From: a virus
Strand: one strand, 5' to 3'
Length of the DNA: 55,093 nt
Virus record (IMG/VR): IMGVR_UViG_3300044620_000911
Location: 1 to 55,093 of that record
Positions 39,088 through 47,815 of this stretch are shown here, one piece after another; the first letter of the stretch is position 1; every line of letters begins with the position of its first letter. The notes under the pieces are model-generated. The model saw only the letters and a list, made by a program, of their open reading frames with translations. It had not been told where the DNA came from and did not search any database. The translations under genes and the position numbers were made by a program.

Positions 39088-39393
39088 ATGTTTGCCAATC
39101 CAAATGCAGCTAATCCTGCAAAGATTAATTTTAAGAATGTAAAAAACTTCCTCTCTGCACAAGTCAGGGAGGCAGGTTTTTTGCCTGAATGTGAAAAAGA
39201 ACAAGTGCTCTGGAGAGCAGAAGTGGCTAAAGAATGCACTGTAAATGGTAGCTGCTTAGAATGTGGGTGTGAAACCCCCGACCTATATTACGGTACAGAC
39301 GGGTGTAAAAGAAAGGAAAATCCTTGCTTCCCTGATATGATGGGAGAAGAGGAGTGGGAGAAGTTTAAATTAGAAAACAATATAAATTTTTAA
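39088..39393 (+). CDS. Cys-rich head-operon protein (101 aa)
   Basis: A 101-residue protein; the C-terminal half holds SCLECGCETPDLYYG and CKRKENPCFPDMM, a possible zinc-binding fold, after a helical N-terminus (NPAKINFKNVKNFLSAQV). This Cys pattern is typical of a small family near the head genes of related phages. Function unknown. Confidence 0.7.
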   Translation: MFANPNAANPAKINFKNVKNFLSAQVREAGFLPECEKEQVLWRAEVAKECTVNGSCLECGCETPDLYYGTDGCKRKENPCFPDMMGEEEWEKFKLENNINF

Positions 39394-39397
39394 TAAA

Positions 39398-39727
39398 ATG
39401 ACAGATAATATCAACCCAAACTTAAAGCTCACCACAGTGGTATTTGAACCAGACGTAGTATTGGTTACAGGTAGAAGAAATGACACTGTAAGCGGAAAAG
39501 CATTAGTAAAAAACATAGGGAATGAAACCTTTGTATGCCAAAGTGTTTCTAAAAGTTGTGGATGTACCACTCCTTCAGGAATCAATACAGGAACTATTAT
39601 AGAGCCAGGAGAAAGCAATGAGTTAAATTTTAGTATTCAACTAGGCACTCCTTCAGATAAGTTCATTTATGTCCATGGTAATGCCACCGCAATATCTCTT
39701 AGAATCACAAAAAACATTATTTCTTAA
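39398..39727 (+). CDS. DUF1573-like protein
   Basis: A 109-residue beta-sandwich-like protein. VLVTGRRNDTVSGKALVKN, SVSKSCGCTTPSG, IEPGESNELNFSI and the end strand match the ASH/DUF1573 pattern: the K-x-C-G-C-T-x-P core followed by I-x-P-G-E. In Bacteroidota DUF1573 proteins are mostly exported; this one has no signal peptide and sits in the head operon, so it is probably a virion component. Confidence 0.75.
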   Translation: MTDNINPNLKLTTVVFEPDVVLVTGRRNDTVSGKALVKNIGNETFVCQSVSKSCGCTTPSGINTGTIIEPGESNELNFSIQLGTPSDKFIYVHGNATAISLRITKNIIS

Positions 39728-39736
39728 ACTTTTATT

Positions 39737-40249
39737 ATGGAACTAATTGTAGATAATAAAAGATTAACTTATATTTTTCATAATGATTTTGAGTTATCAG
39801 CAATTAATGATGCCTTAACATTTTTAAATAATAATGATTTACCTATTAATTTTTTCATTAACACTCCTGGAGGTTATACAAGTTTTGTACATCCTTTATC
39901 TAAAGCTATTGAGGATTATGAGGATATAGTTCTCTACCCTATTGAGGAATGCTCAAGTGCAGGATTTTTCTTATTAATGAACACTACCGCTCCAATTTGT
40001 TTTTTAGATAAATCAATGAGGGCTATTGTTCATTTTCCAAGAATAGATTGTTTAGTGGACCTTAATGAAACTCCTATTTATGATAAAAAAGAATTAAAAC
40101 TTAGATCAGTAAATAATAAATTTAAAGACCTTTTGTTAAAACTACCCTTAGAGCAAAAGCAACTAAAAAAACTATTAAAAGGAGAAGACATAACCCTATA
40201 TTATAATGATTTATTAGAGATTTTTAAAGATAGAATAATACATGAGTAA
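39737..40249 (+). CDS. ClpP-like serine protease, candidate prohead protease
   Basis: A 170-residue S14-type protease. FFINTPGGYTSF is the oxyanion-loop region, EECSSAGFFLLM carries the nucleophile (Ser74), and RAIVHFPR carries the base (His99), 25 residues apart as in ClpP (Ser97/His122). KGEDITLYYNDLLE could supply the Asp (D151). Its position ahead of SET, TerL, portal, scaffold and capsid genes suggests head maturation. It overlaps the SET gene by eight bases. Confidence 0.85.
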   Translation: MELIVDNKRLTYIFHNDFELSAINDALTFLNNNDLPINFFINTPGGYTSFVHPLSKAIEDYEDIVLYPIEECSSAGFFLLMNTTAPICFLDKSMRAIVHFPRIDCLVDLNETPIYDKKELKLRSVNNKFKDLLLKLPLEQKQLKKLLKGEDITLYYNDLLEIFKDRIIHE

Positions 40250-40655
40250 CCATAATAATGATTTTGAAATTATCAAAAACAAAAGACTAAAACAAGTAAA
40301 TTCTACAAGGGATTTCTTTGTGGGTGAAACTGTTCTATTTATATGTTGCGAAGAATCAAAGATACCTACTCAACACACAATACAATTAGATGTAAATTAC
40401 CATGTGCTAGACCCTATTGTAAAATACATTAAGCATTCCTTTGACCCCAACGTAAGAGTAGAGGGACATTCTTTAGTAGCCACTAGGAGAATAAGAGAGG
40501 GGGAGGAGATAAAGAGAAACTATTACGAAACTGAAGAAATTATTGTAAAAGAGTTTACAGATAAGGAAACAGGAGAAAAGGTAAACACAAAGAATCTCTA
40601 TTTATTTAATAATAAAAACACAGACGATGGATTATTATTTAATGCAGAATTTTGA
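40242..40655 (+). CDS. SET-domain-like protein
   Basis: A 137-residue protein. VKYIKHSFDPNVRVEG matches the N-H-S-C-x-P-N core of SET domains, with Lys-His-Ser-Phe in place of Asn-His-Ser-Cys, and LVATRRIREGEEIKRNYYE matches the final I-x-x-G-E-E-I-x-x-x-Y motif that forms the SAM and lysine channel. The Asn that binds SAM is changed, so activity is uncertain. A SET protein in a phage head operon is unusual; it could methylate virion or host proteins, or be a binding relic. Confidence 0.75.
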   Translation: MSNHNNDFEIIKNKRLKQVNSTRDFFVGETVLFICCEESKIPTQHTIQLDVNYHVLDPIVKYIKHSFDPNVRVEGHSLVATRRIREGEEIKRNYYETEEIIVKEFTDKETGEKVNTKNLYLFNNKNTDDGLLFNAEF

Positions 40656-41178
40656 TTATGAGGGTAATAGAAATTTATTTTGGGAAGTGAATCCTGAATT
40701 TAAATTTACAGAACCTTTTGATAATTTTTATAATTCTTCAGAGAACAAGGACTACACTTCAGAAGTAATGTGGGCCATATATCTTTTTTGTGATATAAAG
40801 TCTCCAAAGATTAGACTTAGAAAAGATGAAAGAGCAGAAGACATTAAAAAATACTTTTTAAAAGAAGATTCTTTTGATTTTGAACATTATGAACACTTGA
40901 TAGATGCCTACCCAAAGGTAGTGATGACAAAGATACAAAGAGAGTTGAAGGTATGGCAGGATAAGATAGAGGAGAGAAATAAGTTCCTAGAAACTCTTTC
41001 TTATAGCTTAGATACCTTTGAAGCCCTTGATAAGATGATGAAAGACTCCAAGCTTATCTGGGAATCTTTTGGAAAGGTTTACAAGGAATACCAAGATGAG
41101 AACATTGAAACTAGGGCTAGAGGAGGAAGAGAAGAATCTTTCACTGAGAAATTAGTAAGCAAAGCAAGCAAAAAATAA
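40627..41178 (+). CDS. Coiled-coil protein before TerL, possible small terminase
   Basis: A 183-residue acidic protein, largely helical (NKDYTSEVMWAIYLFCDI, VVMTKIQRELKVWQDKIEER). The second half is coiled-coil-like, with a basic C-terminus. In related phages a conserved protein of this kind lies just before TerL, and a small-terminase role is possible. No helix-turn-helix is clear. Alternative start at 40642. Confidence 0.6.
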   Translation: MDYYLMQNFDYEGNRNLFWEVNPEFKFTEPFDNFYNSSENKDYTSEVMWAIYLFCDIKSPKIRLRKDERAEDIKKYFLKEDSFDFEHYEHLIDAYPKVVMTKIQRELKVWQDKIEERNKFLETLSYSLDTFEALDKMMKDSKLIWESFGKVYKEYQDENIETRARGGREESFTEKLVSKASKK

Positions 41179-41217
41179 ACAACACACACAAAACAATAAT
41201 TTATAAAACTAAAAAGT

Positions 41218-41412
41218 ATGTACCCAGTAAATAAACCAAATATTTATAATCAGCCAAAACCAGGAGAAAGATTTTCTTTAAAAGAAGGGAGATATTTTTG
41301 GTATTCAAGTATTATGAAAACGTATAATAAAGCCCAACAAGCTGCTTGGCAGAAAGAAATGGAAGAAAAAACCAAGCAAGAGCCTCAAACAACAGATGAT
41401 AATATTAATTGA
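41218..41412 (+). CDS. Small hypothetical protein (64 aa)
   Basis: A polar 64-residue protein (NIYNQPKPGERFSLKEG, then EMEEKTKQEPQTTDD), with a disordered end. An A/C-rich leader (acacacacaaaacaat type) precedes it. Overlaps the next start by 17 bases. Function unknown. Confidence 0.6.
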   Translation: MYPVNKPNIYNQPKPGERFSLKEGRYFWYSSIMKTYNKAQQAAWQKEMEEKTKQEPQTTDDNIN

Positions 41413-41653
41413 TACGGAAGATAAAGTAATTGAAGTAGAAGGGGTTGATAACGCAAAAGAAACAAAAAAAATTATTAGAGAAACTCTAAAAAATTTTGAT
41501 GATTTTGAGCACATTATAACTCCATCTATAGAAATTAAAATTATTCCTATAAATACAGATTTTATAATGAATAATTTTTTTAAAAATTTTACTAACCTAT
41601 CTGGTGACAAAAAAAATAGTTTAGACATAAAACCTGGTCCGCCAAAACAATGA
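41396..41653 (+). CDS. Hypothetical protein (85 aa)
   Basis: An 85-residue protein beginning MIILIDTEDKVIEVEG with a helical middle and a C-terminal Pro/Lys end. Overlaps the TerL start by four bases. Function unknown; possible terminase accessory. Confidence 0.6.
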   Translation: MIILIDTEDKVIEVEGVDNAKETKKIIRETLKNFDDFEHIITPSIEIKIIPINTDFIMNNFFKNFTNLSGDKKNSLDIKPGPPKQ

Positions 41654-43953
41654 TTATAGATACTTCTTATATTTTTCCAAAAATATATGACAATACTCCT
41701 TTTATTAAAAACCACCCTGTTTTACACCCTCATAGTACAGCTTATTCTGAATATTGGACTAAAGAACTTGAGGAATTTATTTTAGGGATGTGGAGAGAGG
41801 AACAAACTCCTGAAGGACTGCGTTGGAGGTACATGAACCCTCAATTAAACTACTTTGCCAACTATCACACCATCACTATTCAAGATGGTAAGCAACGTAT
41901 TAAATCTAGACCTAGCCTATTGGATATAAACTGGACAATTTTAAATTGTTGGTTTATTTGTAGAGGCTTTAGCGGGTTTGATGAGGATGATGAATACACC
42001 TGTAATTGGACTGCAAAGTTAAAGCAAGATAAATTGTTAAACAATAGTCTTCCTGATATTCCTCTTAAATTTTTAAATAACCTCACTGATAATTGTTATA
42101 AGAAAGATGGCACGTTAAAGACTTATATAGACCCTTTAGAATATCTTAATGGAACCCATGATAAACCTCTTGGTAATCCTTTATATGAGAATAACGCATT
42201 GAACCTCTTTGTGTTAGGGTCTAGGTCTGGAGGAAAAAGCTTTATGGCATCAGCGTTAATGGAGCATGAATGGTTGTCAGACGGGGCAAAGACCGTGGAG
42301 GATTATCTATCAGGTAGGAATAAAGTGGAAATATTTTGCGGGTCAGCTAGTTCAGGAAAATCCTCTCAGCTTTTAGATAAATTCTCAAACTCTTTAAAGA
42401 ATCTTCCTGGGGAGTATTTTGACAGGGATTATTTTCCTTCTCCTTTTAGTAGGACTTTTTCAGGAACATTGAAGGTAGGTAATTCTAAAAATCCTTATAG
42501 GTTTGAGTATGAGAAAAAGATAGGAAATTCTCTAGTAAAAGAAGGTACAGGGTCCTTGTTGATACATGAAACGTATAAAGATAATAAGCAAGCGGCCGTT
42601 GGGGGTCGTTATAATGTCCTAGTGGTAGAAGAGGTGGGTTTGGAAGATAAGATTCTCACCGTACATGGAGCGAATGAGTCTACGCAAGATATGGGGGCAG
42701 GTAAGTTTGGATCTTCCTTATATTTAGGAACAGGTGGGGATATGGATAAAGTTATTGAGTCTGAGATTATATTCAGAGACCCTGAGGCTTATGATTTTCT
42801 AGGATTTAAAGATATTTATGAAGGAAGAGGAACTATAGGCTTCTTTCTTCCAGCTATTTACACCAATTTAGCATATAAAGATGAAAATGGTAATACGGAT
42901 GTAGACACCTCTCTTAAATTTGAGATGGAAAGACGTGAAGAAAAGAAGCAAGCTAATAATACTTCTGCTTATGATGAGTATATTATGTCTAGGCCAATTA
43001 AGCCTTCTGAAATGTTTCTCTCAAAAACAGGTAATAAATTCCCTATCGTTATGCTCAGAGAACAACAAGCTTCCAATGATAGATACCAGTTTAAAAAACA
43101 TTTAAGAACATTGGGAAACCTTGTTGAAGACCCTGATTTTATTACAGGGGTTAAATTTAAGCCTAACTTTGATTTAAGACCTATAGATAGATTTCCGCAT
43201 GATTCTAAGTCAGATTTAAAAAGTGCTTGGGAATTTTATGAGCACCCTCCAGTGGGAATTATACCCCCTAATTTATTTAAAATTGTATATGACCCTATTA
43301 GAGATGAAGGCGGAGGTACCTCATTAGCAGCAATTTACGTTTACAAGTCTAATAATACCTTAGACAATAACGGTAATGAAATTGTGGCTTGGTGGGTAGG
43401 AAGATATGATATGCCTGAAGAAATACATTTAAATTGTGTATTGGCTGCTAAATACTTTAATGCTCAAGTGATGTTTGAGAATAACATTATTGACTTTAAG
43501 AATTATTGTATGCGTACAGGAAACTACCATATACTTGCCTCCACCCCAAAACAAATAATTGAGAAAGCTATAAAAGACCCCACATTAAAGTATGATGTGG
43601 GAATTCCAATGACAAACCCTTTGAAGCAATATGCTTTAAGATTGGCACAACAATGGTTGTTGGAGGAGAAGAAAAAATATGCAGAAGAGCTAGAGGATGG
43701 GACTAAGAGAGAAATAGTGGTGAGAAACTTAAACACTATTAAAGATGATTTGCTATTAGAAGAACTTGTACAATTCAACGATAAGGGAAACTTTGACCGT
43801 GTGTCTGCTTTCCTGTTATTAATGCTTTGGCTAGAGCAAGATAAAGAAATGGTTATAAAAGAGTCTGAAGACATTGTGAAAAAAACTTCAAATGATTTTT
43901 ATAAAGACTTATATAATAACCAGTTAAAAAACACTAATTTACTGAAATATTAA
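41650..43953 (+). CDS. terL: Terminase large subunit
   Basis: A 767-residue packaging motor. The ATPase has Walker A VLGSRSGGKSFM (residues ~188-199) and Walker B VLVVEEVG (residues ~324-331, catalytic Glu). The nuclease half begins near LFKIVYDPIRDEGGG (first Asp) and ends with DRVSAFLLLMLWLE (last Asp). The long form, with a ~180-residue N-terminal extension, is usual in crAss-like phages. It works with the portal encoded next. Confidence 0.93.
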   Translation: MIIDTSYIFPKIYDNTPFIKNHPVLHPHSTAYSEYWTKELEEFILGMWREEQTPEGLRWRYMNPQLNYFANYHTITIQDGKQRIKSRPSLLDINWTILNCWFICRGFSGFDEDDEYTCNWTAKLKQDKLLNNSLPDIPLKFLNNLTDNCYKKDGTLKTYIDPLEYLNGTHDKPLGNPLYENNALNLFVLGSRSGGKSFMASALMEHEWLSDGAKTVEDYLSGRNKVEIFCGSASSGKSSQLLDKFSNSLKNLPGEYFDRDYFPSPFSRTFSGTLKVGNSKNPYRFEYEKKIGNSLVKEGTGSLLIHETYKDNKQAAVGGRYNVLVVEEVGLEDKILTVHGANESTQDMGAGKFGSSLYLGTGGDMDKVIESEIIFRDPEAYDFLGFKDIYEGRGTIGFFLPAIYTNLAYKDENGNTDVDTSLKFEMERREEKKQANNTSAYDEYIMSRPIKPSEMFLSKTGNKFPIVMLREQQASNDRYQFKKHLRTLGNLVEDPDFITGVKFKPNFDLRPIDRFPHDSKSDLKSAWEFYEHPPVGIIPPNLFKIVYDPIRDEGGGTSLAAIYVYKSNNTLDNNGNEIVAWWVGRYDMPEEIHLNCVLAAKYFNAQVMFENNIIDFKNYCMRTGNYHILASTPKQIIEKAIKDPTLKYDVGIPMTNPLKQYALRLAQQWLLEEKKKYAEELEDGTKREIVVRNLNTIKDDLLLEELVQFNDKGNFDRVSAFLLLMLWLEQDKEMVIKESEDIVKKTSNDFYKDLYNNQLKNTNLLKY

Positions 43954-43983
43954 AATAAATTTTATAAAAAAATAATTTTTAAT

Positions 43984-43991
43984 TAATTTTG
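43984..43991 (+). promoter_or_regulatory. -7 element TAATTTTG before the portal gene
   Basis: TAATTTTG 20 bases upstream of ATG 44012, in an A/T-rich gap after terL. No clear -33. Confidence 0.45.
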
Positions 43992-44011
43992 TTTTTTTAA
44001 ATAAACTAAAA

Positions 44012-46522
44012 ATGGTAATAAACGATAGTTTAACCGCACAATTCTTAAACATGCCTGGAAGTGATAGGCTAAGTTATAAGAAAAAAATAGCTGATAACTA
44101 TGCCTGGGCAAGGCAGAGAATGGATTACCTATGCAATCAATACAACTATTATAACGAGAGAAAAGAAAAATTCAAGATAAACTACGAACTATATAACGGT
44201 AGAATGGATTTTACCAGTTATATAAATACAGGGAATATAATTGAGAATGAATTAGGAATGGATATTCCAGAAATTGAGATTAACCAAAGTGATTTTATAC
44301 ATTTTCCTATATTACAAAACGTATTACACGATCTAGAAGGAGAGGAAATCAAAAGACCTTTCAATATTAGAGTGGTTAGTACAAACTCTACAAGTGAGTC
44401 AATTAGACAAAGAAAGCGTAGAGAGCTTTTAATTGAGAATACTTCTAAGATTGTAAGACAAGAATTGCTTTTAAAAGCAAAAGCAGTTAATCAAAAAAGA
44501 CTAGAAGAAATAAAATCCCAGATGGACCCTTCAATGGACCCTCAGTATTTAGAAAAGCTACAAGAAATTACTGCTAATCTAGATGCACAGCTTGAGGAAA
44601 CCATTAATAAAATGACTCCAGTGGAGGTAGAGACTTACATGGCTAAAGGGTTTAAACTTCCTGAAGAAAAGCTTACCGATGAGCTATTACAATATCATAT
44701 CCGTACAGATAGAATTAAATTAGTTTTTGATAAAGGCTGGAAAGATGTAATCATTACAGGAGAAGAGGTGTATTGGACTGGAGAGTTAAATGGTAGACCT
44801 ACTATCAGAGCTTGTAATCCCCTGTATTTTAACTATGCTAAGTCAAAAGATGTTGACTTCTTGGATGAAGCAGACTGGTGTACTTATGACGAGTATCTAT
44901 CTATTTACGAGATATATCAAAAATTTGGTAATATAATTACCGAAGAAGAAAGAGAAGTTTTTGACAAATATGAGTCTACATTAAACTCTCCTTCAGATTC
45001 TAAGGTGTGGGAAATTATTCCTAACGCTATTATGAATCCTACAGATTCCGAAGCTACTCCTAGCTGGGTAGACCCTTGGGAAGATAATTACAGTGATAAT
45101 TTTAAAATTAGAAGACTTAGAGTAACGCATGTTGTTTGGAAGTCTTTGAAAAAAATTAAATATATCTTTAGGTTAAATGAAAATGGCACCCTAGAAAAAA
45201 CTATTGCGGATGAAACTTATGTTTTTAACAAAGACACAGACGTTAAGCAAGAAATTTTATGGATACCTGAATTCTGGCATGGATATAAAATATTCACCAA
45301 TCCAAAGATTTATATAAAAGTTGAACCTATTCCTAATCAATATAGAGACGTTGACAACCCTTTTCAAATTAGAGGTCCTTATACAGGCTCTGTTTATTCG
45401 GCAAGAAACTCCGCCCCTATAGCAATTGCTGACTTAGGGAAACCTTGGCAGTTCTTGTACAATGTAGTTATCAATCAAATTATTGAATTGATGAAGACAG
45501 ATATAGGTAATGTATTGCTAGGATTACAAGAACAAATTCCAAAGGAAATGACTCCTACACAGTGGATGACTTATATTAAGAAATTCAAGGTGGCTTTAAT
45601 TAGTGCTTCTAAAGAAGGAGATTTAAGAAATATGGGGGTAGATCCTAACTATTGGAAATCTATCAACCTATCTCACGCACAAGAAATAAATCAAAAAATA
45701 CAACTATTAGAGTATATTGAGAAAAAAATGGCACAGTCTATGAGCTATAACCCTGGTAGACTAGGACAGCAATCTCCTTATGAATCTATAGGCAATAACC
45801 AACAAAGTATTATACAATCCTCTAATCAAACGGAGAAATGGTTCTACATGCATAATTATGTAAAAGAAAGAACCGTTGAGAACTATATTGAAATATGTAA
45901 AGTAATCTATAAGGAAAACCCATTAAAGGCTTCTTATATTCTTTCAGATTTAAGTATAGCTACTTTGAATACAGAGGTGGCAGATTTTGCAAATTATAAC
46001 TATAAAGTATTCATTACAAATACATTAAGAGATACAGAGATTATTAGTCAATTGAAAACCTTAATTCAACCTATTATCCAAAATAGTGGAGGAGATTTAA
46101 GAGTGGCTACAGAAATTCTCACTACAGAGAATGCTACAGAAGTTAAAAACATCATTAATAGAATTCAGGAGCAAAAAGAAGCTAAAGAAGAGCAAATGCA
46201 AAAATCTCAACAAGAGCAACAAATGCAAATGCAACAAATGCAGATTCAAGCTAAACAAGAAGAAATGAAAATGCAGAAACAAATAGCTGATGATAGAAAC
46301 GCTGTAACATTAAAGGCTGCGGAGTTGAATGCTCAGAGATTAGAAAGAGCAAACGATATTGACCAAGATGGAACAAACGACTTGATTCAATTGCAGATGG
46401 AAAAAAATGAAAATGAGTCAAGCGTAGAGCTCAATGATGCCAAGATAGCACAGATACAACTTCAAAATAAAAAAATTGAAACTGAAATTCAACTAATGAA
46501 AAAAAAGGGTAAAAAGGAGTAA
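44012..46522 (+). CDS. Portal protein
   Basis: An 836-residue protein directly after terL and before the scaffold and capsid genes. The N-terminal ~450 residues have the helix/beta pattern of large portals, with clip and wing segments such as DFIHFPILQNVLHDLEGEE. The C-terminal ~100 residues are a Gln/Met/Lys-rich coiled coil (EQMQKSQQEQQMQMQQM). Large portals with a long C-terminal barrel are typical of podovirus-like and crAss-like phages. No sequence motif is diagnostic, so the call rests on size, fold pattern and position. Confidence 0.85.
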   Translation: MVINDSLTAQFLNMPGSDRLSYKKKIADNYAWARQRMDYLCNQYNYYNERKEKFKINYELYNGRMDFTSYINTGNIIENELGMDIPEIEINQSDFIHFPILQNVLHDLEGEEIKRPFNIRVVSTNSTSESIRQRKRRELLIENTSKIVRQELLLKAKAVNQKRLEEIKSQMDPSMDPQYLEKLQEITANLDAQLEETINKMTPVEVETYMAKGFKLPEEKLTDELLQYHIRTDRIKLVFDKGWKDVIITGEEVYWTGELNGRPTIRACNPLYFNYAKSKDVDFLDEADWCTYDEYLSIYEIYQKFGNIITEEEREVFDKYESTLNSPSDSKVWEIIPNAIMNPTDSEATPSWVDPWEDNYSDNFKIRRLRVTHVVWKSLKKIKYIFRLNENGTLEKTIADETYVFNKDTDVKQEILWIPEFWHGYKIFTNPKIYIKVEPIPNQYRDVDNPFQIRGPYTGSVYSARNSAPIAIADLGKPWQFLYNVVINQIIELMKTDIGNVLLGLQEQIPKEMTPTQWMTYIKKFKVALISASKEGDLRNMGVDPNYWKSINLSHAQEINQKIQLLEYIEKKMAQSMSYNPGRLGQQSPYESIGNNQQSIIQSSNQTEKWFYMHNYVKERTVENYIEICKVIYKENPLKASYILSDLSIATLNTEVADFANYNYKVFITNTLRDTEIISQLKTLIQPIIQNSGGDLRVATEILTTENATEVKNIINRIQEQKEAKEEQMQKSQQEQQMQMQQMQIQAKQEEMKMQKQIADDRNAVTLKAAELNAQRLERANDIDQDGTNDLIQLQMEKNENESSVELNDAKIAQIQLQNKKIETEIQLMKKKGKKE

Positions 46523-46600
46523 ACCCTTATAAACACTGGGCTCATTAATGAATTTTTTTATTCTAAGAAAAAAATAATTTATAAAAAAATAATTTTTTTT

Positions 46601-46608
46601 CAATTTTG
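46601..46608 (+). promoter_or_regulatory. -7 element CAATTTTG before the scaffold gene
   Basis: CAATTTTGCAG, differing from TAnnTTTG only in the first base, 42 bases before ATG 46651. The resulting leader (acaaaacaatt then CA repeats) shows that the ATG upstream at 46606 is not used. Confidence 0.45.
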
Positions 46609-46650
46609 CAGTACAAAACAATTATTTCACACACACATAAACAAACAAAC

Positions 46651-47790
46651 ATGCAAGAGAACAATTTAGATTTTGAAATTATAGAATTCAATGAAGATCT
46701 TTTAAATGATAATAATTTATCAGATAAAATAGAATCTATAAACGAAACGGAACAAACAGAGGAGGAAGAAGAAGATGAGGATAACGATTCTTCTTTAGTT
46801 AATGCTGATTTAGTAGATGAAGACAATATTGATGACCTTGACCTCAATGACGAAGAAAAGGAAGCAATATTAAATAAGAAGAAAGAAAGCTCCTCTTCTC
46901 AAAAAGAAGAAGAAGAAGAGTCTTCAGAAAATGAGGAAGAAAATTCAGAAGTAGATCCTTTAAAAATATTCGCTTCAGAATTACAGGAAAAAAACCTTTT
47001 AAATCTTCCAGAAGATTGGGATGGATCAGAAGAAGCTTTATTTGAAGCTTATGAAGCCACTTTAGATGAAAGGGCTTTAAATTTAGTAAAGAGTTCTTAT
47101 AAAATAAATGACCCTAGAGTAGACGGTGTTCTTAATTTTTTAAAGAATGGGGGAAATATTGATGATTATGTCAATTTACACGCAGAAACAAATTGGGTGG
47201 ATGTAGACATTGAAGATGAAGATAATGCTACAGCTCTTGTAAAAACATATTTAACTTCGGTTAAAAATTTAGAAGAAGAAGAGGCAGAATCGTTATTGGA
47301 TGGGTATAAAGAAAAAGGAAAGCTATTTAGTCAAGCTAGTAAAATTCAAGCTGATTTAAAAGTTTTCAGAGAAAAACAAGAAGACGATCTTATAAAATCT
47401 CAACAAGAATATGCTCGTATACAAAGAGAAGAGTACATTAAGAGTGTAAATAAAATAAGAGAAACTATTCAAAGCGGCAAAAGTAATAATGTAGTTATTG
47501 CTAAAAACCAAAAAAGTAATTTTGAAGATTTTATTTTTTCACCTCAAGAGATAAGAAACGCTAGAGGAGAAGTTGTAGGAAGAGCTACAGGCTTCAAACA
47601 AAAATTAAATGAGTATCTTTCTGACCCTGAAAAAATGGTAGCATTAGCTTACAAAATATTTGAAGGATTGTCAGATAAGTCAGATAAAGTTGAAGTGGCA
47701 AGTAAAGAAAAAAGTAAGTTGGCAGAAAGTTTGAGAAGAGCTTCTGGAAAAACAAAGCCAAACACAATTAAATTAGAATTCATAAATTAA
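46651..47790 (+). CDS. Acidic scaffold-like protein
   Basis: A 379-residue protein, start ATG 46651 (MQENNLDFEII). The N-terminal ~130 residues are extremely acidic and Ser-rich, and the rest is helical with coiled-coil features (FREKQEDDLIKSQQEYARI). It is just upstream of the capsid gene, the classical position of a scaffold. A Leu/Glu/Lys-rich amphipathic composition is also typical. Confidence 0.75.
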   Translation: MQENNLDFEIIEFNEDLLNDNNLSDKIESINETEQTEEEEEDEDNDSSLVNADLVDEDNIDDLDLNDEEKEAILNKKKESSSSQKEEEEESSENEEENSEVDPLKIFASELQEKNLLNLPEDWDGSEEALFEAYEATLDERALNLVKSSYKINDPRVDGVLNFLKNGGNIDDYVNLHAETNWVDVDIEDEDNATALVKTYLTSVKNLEEEEAESLLDGYKEKGKLFSQASKIQADLKVFREKQEDDLIKSQQEYARIQREEYIKSVNKIRETIQSGKSNNVVIAKNQKSNFEDFIFSPQEIRNARGEVVGRATGFKQKLNEYLSDPEKMVALAYKIFEGLSDKSDKVEVASKEKSKLAESLRRASGKTKPNTIKLEFIN

Positions 47791-47815
47791 ATATAAAAAA
47801 TTAAATTAAATTAAC

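Noticed and set aside
46523-46560. Terminator after the portal gene
   Set aside because: The palindrome TCATTAATGA before a T-run has no loop and a weak A/T-rich stem; not convincing.
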